Shown: positions 36,262-44,605 of the stretch, piece after piece
How the letters are laid out: each line of letters opens with the position of its first letter
How positions within the stretch are numbered: the stretch's first letter is position 1
Translations under genes and position numbers: made by a program
Notes under the pieces: model-generated
Told to the model about the DNA's origin: nothing
Databases searched by the model: none
The model's input: the letters and a program-made list of their open reading frames with translations, nothing else
Assembly (NCBI RefSeq): GCF_002008165.1
Contig: NZ_MRDM01000014.1
Span: forward strand, 992,001 to 1,056,000
Source: Rhizobium laguerreae
GTDB lineage: Bacteria; Pseudomonadota; Alphaproteobacteria; Rhizobiales; Rhizobiaceae
Length of the DNA: 64,000 nucleotides
Direction of reading: 5' to 3'

Positions 36262-36711
36262 ATGAACAGGCTCGCCAAGACCCTTTTGCTGACGGCAACC
36301 GCTGCCGCACTCACGCTTTCCGCCATCGGTGAAGCGTCGGCCCGCGACCGCCACTGGCGCCATGGCAATCACGGCAACAACGATGCGTGGGTCGGCGGCG
36401 CCGTCGGCCTTGCGACCGGCTTGATCGTCGGCTCTGCCATCGCCAATGCCAATAACGGTCCGGTTTACGAAGAGCGGCGCTACATCGACCCGGCCTACGA
36501 GCCGGATTACTCCGAGCCCGCTCCGGTCTATCGCGCGCCCCGCCGCGTCTATGTCGACCAGCCGCAATATTACGCGCCGGTTCGCACGGCGGTTGAGCCC
36601 TGGTCGCCGCAATGGCAGCGCTACTGCTCCTACCGTTACCGCTCCTTCGATCCGCGCAGCGGCACCTACATCGGCTATGACGGCCGCAGCCACTTCTGCA
36701 CCGCCGGCTGA
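36262..36711 (+). CDS. BA14K-like secreted protein
   Basis: The 149-residue protein has a signal peptide (NRLAKTLLLTATAAALTLSA, cleavage near ASARD), a glycine-rich hydrophobic segment (WVGGAVGLATGLIVGSAIA) and a C-terminus WQRYCSYRYRSFDPRSGTY-GYDGRSHFC typical of the BA14K family of Brucella and rhizobia. These are envelope proteins, with lectin-like activity reported in Brucella. ATG 36262 is chosen with AGGA 8 nt upstream; ATG 36256 is too close. The Y/P-rich middle is low complexity. It stands alone between terminators. Confidence 0.85.
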   Translation: MNRLAKTLLLTATAAALTLSAIGEASARDRHWRHGNHGNNDAWVGGAVGLATGLIVGSAIANANNGPVYEERRYIDPAYEPDYSEPAPVYRAPRRVYVDQPQYYAPVRTAVEPWSPQWQRYCSYRYRSFDPRSGTYIGYDGRSHFCTAG

Positions 36712-36732
36712 TTTCACAACAATCCCTGCTAC

Positions 36733-36758
36733 AAAGCGCCGCTTCTCAGCGGCGCTTT
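36733..36758. terminator. Bidirectional terminator between the BA14K gene and the SDR gene
   Basis: AAAGCGCCGC (36733-36742) and GCGGCGCTTT (36749-36758) pair over 10 bp around TTCTCA, with T-rich sequence to the right and A at the left end. Confidence 0.85.
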
Positions 36759-36771
36759 TGTTTTTGCCTCG

Positions 36772-37644
36772 TCAACCGGCCTTCTTTTCCCAAGGCATCG
36801 GTCCTGCCTCGGCATCCGGCTCAAAATCGGTCGAGACGCTGACGGCGCGCCATTCACGATCGGCCTCGATACGCGCCGCATCCGCCTTTTCGACATTGCG
36901 TAGCGCATCGCTGCCGAGCAGCAGCCGGAACGGCGGCTCTTCGAGACCGGCGATGTGGATGACGACCGCAGCCGCTTTGGCAGGATCGCCAGGCTGGCGA
37001 CCATCGTATTCACGCTGGAAGCGCACGGTGGCGCCGACCGTCTCCGCATAGTCCTGCCGCCCTTCGGCAAGAACCGTCGAGAGGCCGGCGAAATCGGTCC
37101 TGAAGCCGCCGGGCTCGATCACCGTCACCTTGATCCCGAATGGCGCGACCTCCTTCGCCAGCACCTCGGAAAAACCCTCGACACCGAATTTCGCCGCCGA
37201 ATAGGCGCCGCGCCCGGCAGGTCCGATCCGGCCGCCGACGGATGAGAACTGGATGATGTGCCCCGCTCCCTGCCCGCGCATCAGGGCGATGACTGCCTTG
37301 GTCATGATGATCGTGCCGAAGAGGTTGGTCTCGATCTGGGCCCGGAAATCGGCAAGGCTGGTATCCTCGATCGAGCCGACATTGCCGTAGCCGGCATTGT
37401 TAACAAGCACGTCGATGCGCCCGAACCGCTTCACACCCGCCTCGACTGCCGCCGCTGCCGCCGCCTCGTCGGTCACGTCAAGCGCCAGCGTCAGCACCTG
37501 ATCGCCATACCGCTCGGAAAGATCGGCAAGCCGGCCGGGATCGCGCGCTGTCGCCACCAGATTGTCGCCGGAGGCCAAAACCGCCTCCGCCAGCGCCCGG
37601 CCGAGACCGCGCGAACTCCCCGTTATCAACCAGACCCTGGACAT
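36772..37644 (-). CDS. Short-chain dehydrogenase/reductase
   Basis: The 290-residue protein is a classical SDR. It has the nucleotide motif ITGSSRGLGRALA, NNAGYGN, catalytic S in FSSVGG and the Y-x3-K pair in AYSAAKFGVEG at about residue 154. It oxidises or reduces an unknown alcohol or ketone with NAD(P). It is divergent from an HxlR-type regulator 100 bp away, which probably controls it. Confidence 0.9.
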   Translation of the reverse strand: MSRVWLITGSSRGLGRALAEAVLASGDNLVATARDPGRLADLSERYGDQVLTLALDVTDEAAAAAAVEAGVKRFGRIDVLVNNAGYGNVGSIEDTSLADFRAQIETNLFGTIIMTKAVIALMRGQGAGHIIQFSSVGGRIGPAGRGAYSAAKFGVEGFSEVLAKEVAPFGIKVTVIEPGGFRTDFAGLSTVLAEGRQDYAETVGATVRFQREYDGRQPGDPAKAAAVVIHIAGLEEPPFRLLLGSDALRNVEKADAARIEADREWRAVSVSTDFEPDAEAGPMPWEKKAG

Positions 37645-37744
37645 CGGAAACCCTCCTTCTTTGGTTCCCTGCTCATGTATGGTCTATTGTATCCAATCGA
37701 AAGAAGGTACCCAGACGATCTATACACACCTTGAGGTAACTGAC

Positions 37745-38137
37745 GTGAGCAGCGACATGTTCGATTTCTGCAGCAGCATGACGGACGAACAGGATGCGCG
37801 GGCCCGCGAACTGATCGAGCGGGCGGCAGCGAAATGGCCACTGCGCATCCTGCATGTGCTCTCTGATGCCGGCGCACCCCTGCGCTTCTCGCGCCTTATG
37901 GAGAGGGTCGAGGGCATCAGCCAGAAAGTGCTGACGCAGACGCTACGCACCCTCGAAGGAGATGGCCTCGTCATCCGCACACTCTATCCCGAAGTGCCGC
38001 CGCGCGTCGAATATGAGTTGACGCCGCTCGGACGCGACCTCCTCATGCAGGTCGCCGCGCTCTGGCGCTGGATCGTCGAACACCTGGACGATTTCGATGC
38101 ACGCAAAGCCGTGAAGCTGACGGCCGCCCGTGCCTAA
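37745..38137 (+). CDS. HxlR-family transcriptional regulator
   Basis: The 130-residue protein has the HxlR winged helix: KWPLRILHVLSDAGAPLRFSRL and GISQKVLTQTLRTLEGDGLV, then RVEYELTPLGRDLL. An N-terminal cysteine (DFCSSM) lies where HypR/YodB-type members sense quinones or diamide, so redox sensing is possible. GTG 37745 is used with GAGG 8 nt upstream; ATG 37757 is an alternative. The stop overlaps the convergent histidine kinase gene by 4 bp. Confidence 0.88.
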   Translation: MSSDMFDFCSSMTDEQDARARELIERAAAKWPLRILHVLSDAGAPLRFSRLMERVEGISQKVLTQTLRTLEGDGLVIRTLYPEVPPRVEYELTPLGRDLLMQVAALWRWIVEHLDDFDARKAVKLTAARA

Positions 38138-39510
38138 GCGGGGATGCGGATCGTGGCCCTCAGCCCGCCGAGCGGGCTGTCACTGAGCGTGACGTTGCCG
38201 CCGTGGCTGCGGGCGATGTCGCGGGCAATCGCCAGGCCGAGGCCGGTGCCTGATGCATCGAGGTTGCGCGCCGTATCCAGCCGGAAGAACGGCTTGAACA
38301 CGTCCTCACGGTTCTTTTCGGGAATGCCAGGCCCGTCATCGTCGAAGATGACAGTAAGCCATTTGGCATTGTGCTTGGCCTCGATGTCGAGCCTATCGGC
38401 ATATCGGCGCGCGTTCGAGGCAAGGTTGGTGACGAGACGCATGAAAGCGTTCGGCCTGACGGAGATATCGTCATCGCCTTCGATCGAATAGCTGAGTTTT
38501 TTGCCGTGCAGGGCGAAATCGGATTCCAGCTTGGCGAAGATCTCACTGAGTCTCAACTCGCCGACATCCTCTTCGACCTCGCCGCGTGCGAAGGCCATAT
38601 AGGCCTCCAGCATAGTCTGCATGTCGTTGACGTCATCGTTGAGGCCATGCAGGTCGGGATTGTCGCCGGCCAGCGCCAGCTGCAGCTTGAAGCGGGTGAG
38701 GATGGTGCGCAGATCATGGCTGACGCCGGAGAGCATCGCGGTGCGCTGCTCGATCTGCCGTTCGATTCGTTCGCGCATCAAAATGAAGGCAAGGCCGGCG
38801 CGCCTCACCTCGTCGGCGCCCCGCGGATAGAAATTATCGGGCTTCTGCCCCTTGCCGAAGCTTTCGGCCGCGCGCGCCAAGGTCAGGATCGGCCGGATCT
38901 GGCCGCGCAGGAAGAGGATCGAGATGCCGATCAGCACCAGCGAGGTGCCGACCATCCAGACGATGAAGATGTGCGTGTTCGAGGCATAGGTCTGGCTGCG
39001 CTTGGTCAGCACCCGCAGGATCTTGTTGTCGAGTTTGATGCGGATCTCGACGAGGTTCGAGTTGCCGACCGTGTCGATCCAGAAAGGCCGATGGATCTCG
39101 TCGGTGATCTCGTCGCTGAGGATGCCGTCGAGGATCGAGAAGAACGGCTTGACGCGCGGTGGCGGCAGGTCGCCGTCCGGCTCGATCGAGATCTGCAGGC
39201 TGAGCTGGTCGCGGGCGATGCGGATGATTTCGCTATAGTCCGAATTTTGCGGATAGGTCTCGATGATCTCGATGATCGCGGCGATGTCGCGGGTAACCGC
39301 AAGCGACAGCCGCTCCGTTACCATTTGCCAGTGGCGCTCCATGAAAACGGCGGCGACGACGGATTGCAGGAGTACCATCGGAATGATGATGATCAGCAGC
39401 GAGCGCGCGTAAAGTCCGGTCGGCAGCCGCCGGCGCAGCCAGCGGACGATCGAGCGCCAGCCCGGCGCAGAAGTGCGGTCTTCCCGCCGCAAGCTGTCGA
39501 TCGTCACCAT
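38134..39510 (-). CDS. EnvZ-type sensor histidine kinase
   Basis: The 458-residue kinase has two transmembrane segments (about 37-57 and 180-200) around a periplasmic sensor of about 120 residues. A HAMP region follows, then the phosphoacceptor H in LSGVSHDLRTILTRFKLQL at about 267, and an ATPase domain with DDDGPGIP and GTGLGLAIARDI. It belongs with the OmpR-type regulator whose stop lies 24 bp upstream. The pair looks like the CenK/CenR envelope system of alphaproteobacteria, but that link is from resemblance of the regulator. Confidence 0.9.
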   Translation of the reverse strand: MVTIDSLRREDRTSAPGWRSIVRWLRRRLPTGLYARSLLIIIIPMVLLQSVVAAVFMERHWQMVTERLSLAVTRDIAAIIEIIETYPQNSDYSEIIRIARDQLSLQISIEPDGDLPPPRVKPFFSILDGILSDEITDEIHRPFWIDTVGNSNLVEIRIKLDNKILRVLTKRSQTYASNTHIFIVWMVGTSLVLIGISILFLRGQIRPILTLARAAESFGKGQKPDNFYPRGADEVRRAGLAFILMRERIERQIEQRTAMLSGVSHDLRTILTRFKLQLALAGDNPDLHGLNDDVNDMQTMLEAYMAFARGEVEEDVGELRLSEIFAKLESDFALHGKKLSYSIEGDDDISVRPNAFMRLVTNLASNARRYADRLDIEAKHNAKWLTVIFDDDGPGIPEKNREDVFKPFFRLDTARNLDASGTGLGLAIARDIARSHGGNVTLSDSPLGGLRATIRIPA

Positions 39511-39534
39511 CAGCGCCGGTCCCGAACCTTGAGT

Positions 39535-40236
39535 TTAGTCGATGCTCAGCCTGTATCCGATGCCGCGCACGGTCTGCAGCCAGACGGGATTGGCGGGATC
39601 GTCCTCGATCTTACGCCTCAGCCGGTTGATCTGCACGTCGATCGTCCGCTCGCCGACTTCGGTATCGTTGCCGATCAGCTCATGGCGGGGGATCGTGTCG
39701 CCGGCGCGCCGCGCAAAGAGCAGCATGATCTCCTGCTCGCGGTCGGTGAGCCGGATCACCTCGCTGGCTTTCTTCAGCTCTTTGCGGGTCAGCGAGAAAG
39801 TGTAGGGGCCGAACATCACCTGTTCGATCTTCGGTCCCTCGCCGCCGGCGTTGCGGCGCAGGATATTATTGATGCGCAGCACCAGTTCGCGCGGGTCGAA
39901 GGGCTTGGAAAGATAGTCGTCGGCGCCCGCCTCAAGGCCTTCGATGCGGTTGCCCGATTCTGCCAGCGCCGTCAGCATGATGATCGGGACGTTCTTGATG
40001 GCGCGAAGCCCGCGGGTAACCTCGATGCCGGATTCGCCGGGCATCATCACATCCATGATGATCAGGTCGAAGTCGAGACCCGCAAGCTTGCGCTGCGCCT
40101 CGGCGCCGTCGGCGGCGACGGTGACGCGGAAGCCGTTCTCGGCGAGATAACGATTGAGCAGCGCACGGATGCGGGAGTCGTCATCGACCACCAGCAAGTG
40201 CGCCGCATCATCGGAAATATCTGTCTTGACCGCCAT
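39535..40236 (-). CDS. OmpR-family response regulator, CenR/PetR-like
   Basis: The 233-residue protein has a receiver domain with acidic pair DDD at 18-20, phospho-D in DLIIMDVMMPGESG, and K in LSKPFDPREL. A winged-helix output follows, with LTDREQEIMLLFARR and TIDVQINRLRRKIEDDP. HLLVVDDDSRIRALL and MPGESGIEVT are features I recall from CenR/PetR-type regulators, which govern the cell envelope in Caulobacter and Sinorhizobium. ATG 40236 directly follows the stop of the marR gene (TGAATG), so the three genes form one operon. Confidence 0.9.
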   Translation of the reverse strand: MAVKTDISDDAAHLLVVDDDSRIRALLNRYLAENGFRVTVAADGAEAQRKLAGLDFDLIIMDVMMPGESGIEVTRGLRAIKNVPIIMLTALAESGNRIEGLEAGADDYLSKPFDPRELVLRINNILRRNAGGEGPKIEQVMFGPYTFSLTRKELKKASEVIRLTDREQEIMLLFARRAGDTIPRHELIGNDTEVGERTIDVQINRLRRKIEDDPANPVWLQTVRGIGYRLSID

Positions 40237-40728
40237 TCAATCCGCCTTCTGTCTGTCCCGCATGCCGCTGAGGAAAGCTTTTACGCCCTCCCGCACCTCC
40301 GCAGAAGCCCCTTCGAATGCCCGCTCAATGCGGCGCGATTGCGGCTCGGCAAGGGCAAGCGCCAGCTCTCGTCCCGATTTCGTCGGATAGAGCTTGCGCT
40401 GCCGCCGGTCTTCAGGACCTGCCACCTGGCGAATATAGCCTGAGTCGATCAGCTGTTTCAGCACCCTTGCAAGGCTCTGCTTGGTGATCTTCAGCGTTTC
40501 GAGAAGATCGGCTACCGTCATGCCGGGATTGCGGTTGACGAAATGTACGACGCGGTGATGCGCCCGGCCGAAGCCGCTCTTTTCGAGGATAGCGTCAGGA
40601 TCGGAAACGAAGTCGCGATAGGCGAAGAAGAACAGCTCGATGATCTCGAAATCGATGATATCAGTATCTTCCATCGGCGTGGCTAGCGGCTCCGGCTTGC
40701 CTGCTTTCGGGCCGGTCTGTCGTGACAC
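40237..40728 (-). CDS. MarR-family transcriptional regulator
   Basis: The product has a MarR winged helix: PGMTVADLLETLKITKQSLARVLKQLIDSGY (in parts PGMTVADLLETL and ITKQSLARVLKQL) and EDRRQRKLYPTKSG as the wing. GTG 40728 has AGGA 8 nt upstream and gives 163 residues; ATG 40674 would give 145 and cannot be excluded. It abuts the response regulator gene and is the first gene of the operon. A perfect dyad about 50 bp upstream is a likely autoregulatory site. The ligand is unknown. Confidence 0.88.
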   Translation of the reverse strand: MSRQTGPKAGKPEPLATPMEDTDIIDFEIIELFFFAYRDFVSDPDAILEKSGFGRAHHRVVHFVNRNPGMTVADLLETLKITKQSLARVLKQLIDSGYIRQVAGPEDRRQRKLYPTKSGRELALALAEPQSRRIERAFEGASAEVREGVKAFLSGMRDRQKAD

Positions 40729-40776
40729 TCGGCATTTCCTTTCTTTTCCGCGCGCTGCCGGAAGCTTTCGCGAAGA

Positions 40777-40797
40777 TATGTCAGCCTTATTGACATA
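40777..40797. promoter_or_regulatory. Dyad upstream of marR, candidate autoregulatory operator
   Basis: TATGTCA-GCCTTAT-TGACATA is a perfect 7-7-7 inverted repeat, 49 bp from the marR start. Its length and symmetry fit a MarR dimer site, and it is A+T-rich as a promoter would be. Confidence 0.6.
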
Positions 40798-40994
40798 AAT
40801 TTGCGTCGCTATCAGCTTCCACGAACTCTGCGGGAGCCCGCACGGCCTCTCATTTCCCTGGCATTTCCCCGGAAAACAAGGCCCGTCCGGCACTCCGACG
40901 CAATACGCGATTTCCCCTTGCGTCTGTGGATAAAACGTAATGGGGATAACAATCAACAGGCATGGGGCGTGAAGCGCCGGAGGAGTCTGGGGAG

Positions 40995-41232
40995 ATGATG
41001 CTCGATTATCTCGGTCAGGTCACTGATGCGACCGGCGCCAACATCTTCTTCATCAAGGATGGCGTCATTCACACGCCGACCCCGGGTTGCTTTCTGAACG
41101 GTATCACCCGCCAGACGTCATCAACCCGGTTTCCGAAATCGGCCCGTATCGCTTCACGCCGTCGATGATCTCGAAACACGGATGAACGACCACATGAAGG
41201 AAGTCTATCCGGCGGCGGTCGCCGCCGAATAA
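40995..41232 (+). pseudogene. ilvE: Remnant of a branched-chain aminotransferase (ilvE) gene
   Basis: Three pieces of the C-terminal part of a class IV aminotransferase lie in order but in different frames. MLDYLGQVTDATGANIFF with GCFLNGITRQT is in one frame to about 41117. NPVSEIGPYRFTP is in a second from 41123. DLETRMNDHMKEVYPAAVAAE ends at TAA 41232 in a third. Everything upstream of the dehydratase-like LDYLG segment is missing, and the region between GITRQT and PVSEIG is deleted. It cannot make an enzyme. It is probably the relic of a duplicate or an old rearrangement. Confidence 0.8.
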
Positions 41233-41261
41233 GCCCCTCACGCAATCGGTCCGGCTACCGC

Positions 41262-41342
41262 ATAATTCCTTAAATCGGAATCGATTTAAGGATGCAGCTA
41301 CGGCGTCCTTTGCGGCTCTCGAAAAGACGTGCGGCGCTGTAG
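41262..41342. repeat. Rhizobial palindromic intergenic repeat
   Basis: CCTTAAATCG-GAAT-CGATTTAAGG (41268-41291) is a perfect 10-bp inverted repeat. It is followed by GGCGTCC and GACGTGCGGCGCTGTAG, arms of a second imperfect hairpin. A degraded copy of the first palindrome, CCTTACATCGGAATCAATTT, lies at 4869-4888 over the end of the udgX gene. The arrangement resembles repeats scattered in Rhizobium genomes. It may end the transcripts of neighbours. Confidence 0.6.
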
Positions 41343-41362
41343 ATACAGACCCGTCGGGCCTT

Positions 41363-41632
41363 TTATCTATGCGCCCGTGCCATGACCAGTCCGGCGAGCG
41401 TCGAGAGAATGCCGCCGCCGATCAAGCCGCCGATGCCGTCGGCGATCAGGCCGGTCATAGCCGCTTCCCCACCGACCATGCTGAGCAGCATACCGCCGGC
41501 AACGCCGCCGATCGCACCCGCGATCGTACGGGCGACGACATTGGTCGCCTGCTGCTTCAAAGCGGCGCTCGCGGCGTTGCCGCCGATTGCACCGGCAATC
41601 AACTGGGTGATGAGCGGAAGTAGCGCTTCCAT
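41363..41632 (-). CDS. Small glycine-zipper hydrophobic protein
   Basis: The 89-residue protein is very rich in G and A, with IAGAIGGNAASA, AGAIGGVAGGM and ADGIGGLIGGGILS, patterns of glycine-zipper membrane helices. No signal peptide cleavage site is clear. ATG 41632 has GAGGAGG 6 nt upstream, a strong site, so it is probably expressed. No function is known. It may insert into the inner membrane. Confidence 0.65.
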   Translation of the reverse strand: MEALLPLITQLIAGAIGGNAASAALKQQATNVVARTIAGAIGGVAGGMLLSMVGGEAAMTGLIADGIGGLIGGGILSTLAGLVMARAHR

Positions 41633-41814
41633 GATTTCCTCCTCTGGCGATCTCCCCGACCGCCGATCCATGCCGAACCTTCGGCATATTAGTATATTAT
41701 CATATTTCGGAGGAAAGCGTTAAGAAAAATCAACCGATGCGGGATTAAGGCAGGGAGAACCGCCCCGGAACGAGGCGGTCCGACGTCCGCCTCGCTTCGT
41801 TTCTGTCGATCACG

Positions 41815-42432
41815 TCACTGATAGACGTAGACGATCCGGCGTGTACCGGGATCGACCAGCACCGGCCGGTCGTTGATCCTGGTATAGCGATACTCGTAAT
41901 CCGGGATCGACTGGAAGGTGACATCGGCAGGCACTTCCGCGCCGACGACGACGTCACCGCCGAGCTGCACCGTCTCACCCGGATTGGTCTCAATGTAGGT
42001 GCGGACTGTCTCCGGTGGGGTGATGGTCTCGACCGCACCGACGGGGCCGAGCAACTCGTCGCCCGGTGCCGGCTGCGGATCGGCCGGAACGACACTCGCG
42101 GTCGACTCGTAAGTCACGCTGGGAACGCCGATCTCGGCGCGGTGCTGTTCGACGATAACAGACGTGCCGCCATGATCGACCTGCAGATAATCAGCATAGA
42201 CCCAGCCGCGCATGCCGTTGACGTCGACGCGGCACCAGCGGCTGCCTTCGATGCAGCCGTCGAGGACCGCGGTCGAGCCGCGGGTGGCAAGGCCGACCGA
42301 GGGATATTGCGGGCCCGGGCCGGCGCGAACGTTGAGATCATTGACCGTTGTCGCCATCATCTCCGCCTGCGCAAGACCGCCGCTCGCCAGGAGCGCGGCT
42401 CCAGCCAACAGAATGTTTCTCTTCAACGTCAT
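41815..42432 (-). CDS. Secreted SH3-domain protein (DUF1236-type C-terminus)
   Basis: The 205-residue protein has a signal peptide (NILLAGAALLASGGLAQAE). A bacterial SH3 domain follows: LNVRAGPGPQYPSVG, WCRVDVNGMRGWVYADYL. The C-terminal part, with RPVLVDPGTRRIVYVYQ, resembles DUF1236. Such proteins bind cell-wall or envelope ligands in the periplasm. The start is ATG 42432 with GGAGA 7 nt upstream. It is divergent from the MBL-fold gene. Confidence 0.88.
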   Translation of the reverse strand: MTLKRNILLAGAALLASGGLAQAEMMATTVNDLNVRAGPGPQYPSVGLATRGSTAVLDGCIEGSRWCRVDVNGMRGWVYADYLQVDHGGTSVIVEQHRAEIGVPSVTYESTASVVPADPQPAPGDELLGPVGAVETITPPETVRTYIETNPGETVQLGGDVVVGAEVPADVTFQSIPDYEYRYTRINDRPVLVDPGTRRIVYVYQ

Positions 42433-42719
42433 GTGAGCGTCTCCTTGGTTTCGATGCGCTGACAACGCGCGGGGTTCCCCGATGTTCCCCGGCACTCCGC
42501 CCAGCGAAACGCCGCTTGTCGGAGATTTCATCCAAGTACCTTGAAGAATTAAACAAAATTCGATTTTTCCGCTCTACGGCAGTGGCGAAGAGAGGCATAA
42601 ACTCTTGTTTCAGTCCGTCTTTTTGCCGTGAGGCAGGCCGCAATGGCGGAAGATTCCGGCTGTCCTTGCCGTGGTTTCGGACTATACCCGAAGCAATAGA
42701 GACACGAAGCGAGGCACAT

Positions 42720-43394
42720 ATGGGCATGCTCCAGGCCGGCATCATTCCGGTGACACCCTTCCAGCAGAACTGCACGATCTTCTTCGATCCCGATACCAAG
42801 GAAGGCGTCGTCGTCGATCCCGGCGGCGACGTGCCGCTCATCCTGCAGGCGATCGCCCAGAACGGCCTGACCATCAATGAAATCTGGCTGACACACGGCC
42901 ATCTCGACCATGCGGGCGGCGCCAGTGAATTGAAGGAGGCCCTCGGCGTCGACGTGGTCGGCCCGCAGCAGGACGATCTGCCGCTGCTGCAACGGATCGA
43001 AACCCAGGCTGAAAAATACGGCATATCAGGATTGCGCGACGTCGTGCCCGACCGCTGGCTGAAGGACGGCGACAAGATCTCTTTCGGCGCCCATGAATTC
43101 GAAGTCTATCACACGCCCGGCCATGCCCCCGGCCACGTCATCTATTTCAACCGTGCGCAGAATTTCGCCCATCTCGGCGACGTGCTTTTCAACGGCTCGA
43201 TCGGCCGCACCGACCTGCCGGGCGGCAATCATCAGCAGCTTCTCGATTCGATCCGCGACAAGGTATTGCCGCTCGGCGACGACGTCGGCTTCATCTGCGG
43301 CCACGGCCCCGGCAGCCGCATCGGCGACGAGCGGCGAAGCAATCCATTCCTGCAGGAGATCAAACCTCGTGGAGGATCCGATCCTGCCACGTGA
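42720..43394 (+). CDS. MBL-fold metallohydrolase, glyoxalase II-like
   Basis: The 224-residue protein has the metallo-beta-lactamase motif THGHLDHAGG at about residue 60, a later H in HTPGHAPGHV, D in LGDVLF, and H in CGHGPGS, a full set of two-metal ligands. It resembles short glyoxalase II-like hydrolases (YcbL type) that hydrolyse glutathione thioesters, but the substrate is not fixed by sequence. ATG 42720 follows GAGG at 6 nt. An upstream in-frame extension overlaps the divergent gene's promoter and lacks family match. Confidence 0.88.
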   Translation: MGMLQAGIIPVTPFQQNCTIFFDPDTKEGVVVDPGGDVPLILQAIAQNGLTINEIWLTHGHLDHAGGASELKEALGVDVVGPQQDDLPLLQRIETQAEKYGISGLRDVVPDRWLKDGDKISFGAHEFEVYHTPGHAPGHVIYFNRAQNFAHLGDVLFNGSIGRTDLPGGNHQQLLDSIRDKVLPLGDDVGFICGHGPGSRIGDERRSNPFLQEIKPRGGSDPAT

Positions 43395-43424
43395 AGCCCG
43401 GAACAAATAGCTGTAAGCTCGCGC

Positions 43425-43766
43425 TCACATCATTCTTCTGCCGTTCGGCACCGGCTGTTCGACCGCAGCAAGCACGATCGCGCCGTTCTCATCCTCGAAT
43501 CCCAGCGTCAGCACTTCCGAGCGGAACGGCCCGATCTGGCGCGGCGGGAAGTTGACGACGCCGAGCACCTGCCGGCCGATCAGGCTTTCCGTCGTATAAT
43601 GCACGGTGATCTGCGCTGAGGACTTTTTGATGCCGATGTCAGGACCAAAATCGATCAGGAGTTTGAACGCCGGCTTGCGCGCCTCCGGAAAGGGGCCGGC
43701 TTCGATGATCGTGCCGACGCGGATATCGACACGCTCGAAATCGGCGTAGGTGATCTCTTCTGCCAT
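43425..43766 (-). CDS. csaA: CsaA-type tRNA-binding protein
   Basis: The 113-residue protein is a single EMAP/tRNA-binding OB fold. FERVDIRVGTIIEAGPFPEARKP opens it and SEVLTLGFEDENGAIVL precedes the end. CsaA is a dimer that binds tRNA and was first described as a chaperone linked to protein export. ATG 43766 starts the conserved domain. The proC stop is 10 bp upstream, so csaA is probably the last gene of a ybjN-proC-csaA operon. Confidence 0.93.
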   Translation of the reverse strand: MAEEITYADFERVDIRVGTIIEAGPFPEARKPAFKLLIDFGPDIGIKKSSAQITVHYTTESLIGRQVLGVVNFPPRQIGPFRSEVLTLGFEDENGAIVLAAVEQPVPNGRRMM

Positions 43767-43776
43767 ATGGTCTCCG

Positions 43777-44604
43777 TCAGCCAGCCAGTTCCTCGGCTCG
43801 CTTGCGCGCCGCCGCAAGGGCTGCGTCGAACAAGGGCTGCATGCCGTCTTCGGCCATCAGCACGGCGAGCGCCGCCGCCGTCGTGCCGCCGGGAGAGGTC
43901 ACATTTTCCCGCAGCCGCGAAGCGTCGTCGGGGGACTGGTGCATGAGTTCACCAGCCCCCGCGACTGTTTCCCGCGCAAGACGCATGGCGAGGTCCGCCT
44001 GCAGGCCGAGTTTACGGCCTGCCTCCGCCATACATTCGACGAGATAGAATACATAAGCCGGACCGCTGCCCGAAAGCGCCGTCACGGCATCGATATCGGC
44101 TTCCGCCGGCACCCATTCGACCGGCCCCGAGACGTGCAGAAGGGCATGGACGCGTTCGCGCTGCGGATCGCTGACCCCTGAATTCGCAAAAGCACCGGTG
44201 ACGCCGCGCCCGACCATGGCTGGCGTGTTCGGCATGGCCCGCACCATGGCGGCCTTGCCGAGATGTTTCTCGAGGAAACCGAGCGTCTTGCCGGCCGCGA
44301 CCGAGACGACGACCGTGTCCGGCCCGATGGCACTCTTCACCGCCGGCAGCACCGTCTCCATCACCTGCGGCTTGACTGCCAGAAACAGCACGCTTGCCTT
44401 CAAATCCGTAGGAAGCGCAGTCAGATGGGTCGCGCCAGCCTCGCTGATCGTCGAAAGCATCGCCGGCGACGGGCCCGGATCGACAACGATGACGGCCGAG
44501 CCCGGAACGCCGCTTTTCAGCCAGCCGGAGAGCATCGCCCCGCCCATGTTTCCGGCACCGATCAGAACGACGGGATGTGTCGAGGAGAAAGCCTTCGTCG
44601 GCAT
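43777..44604 (-). CDS. proC: Pyrroline-5-carboxylate reductase
   Basis: The 275-residue protein has the NADPH motif VLIGAGNMGGAMLSGWL, VKPQVM, RAMPNTPAMVGRG and the signature ALSGSGPAYVFYLVE with TVAGAGEL and SPGGTTAAAL. ProC performs the last step of proline synthesis in the cytoplasm. The ATG 44604 is one base after the ybjN stop, so the genes are coupled. Confidence 0.96.
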   Translation of the reverse strand: MPTKAFSSTHPVVLIGAGNMGGAMLSGWLKSGVPGSAVIVVDPGPSPAMLSTISEAGATHLTALPTDLKASVLFLAVKPQVMETVLPAVKSAIGPDTVVVSVAAGKTLGFLEKHLGKAAMVRAMPNTPAMVGRGVTGAFANSGVSDPQRERVHALLHVSGPVEWVPAEADIDAVTALSGSGPAYVFYLVECMAEAGRKLGLQADLAMRLARETVAGAGELMHQSPDDASRLRENVTSPGGTTAAALAVLMAEDGMQPLFDAALAAARKRAEELAG

Positions 44605-44605
44605 C

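Noticed and set aside
38371..40443. A plus-strand open frame of about 690 codons
   Set aside because: It is antisense to the histidine kinase and response regulator genes, has no family motif, and arises from G+C-rich codon use on the other strand.
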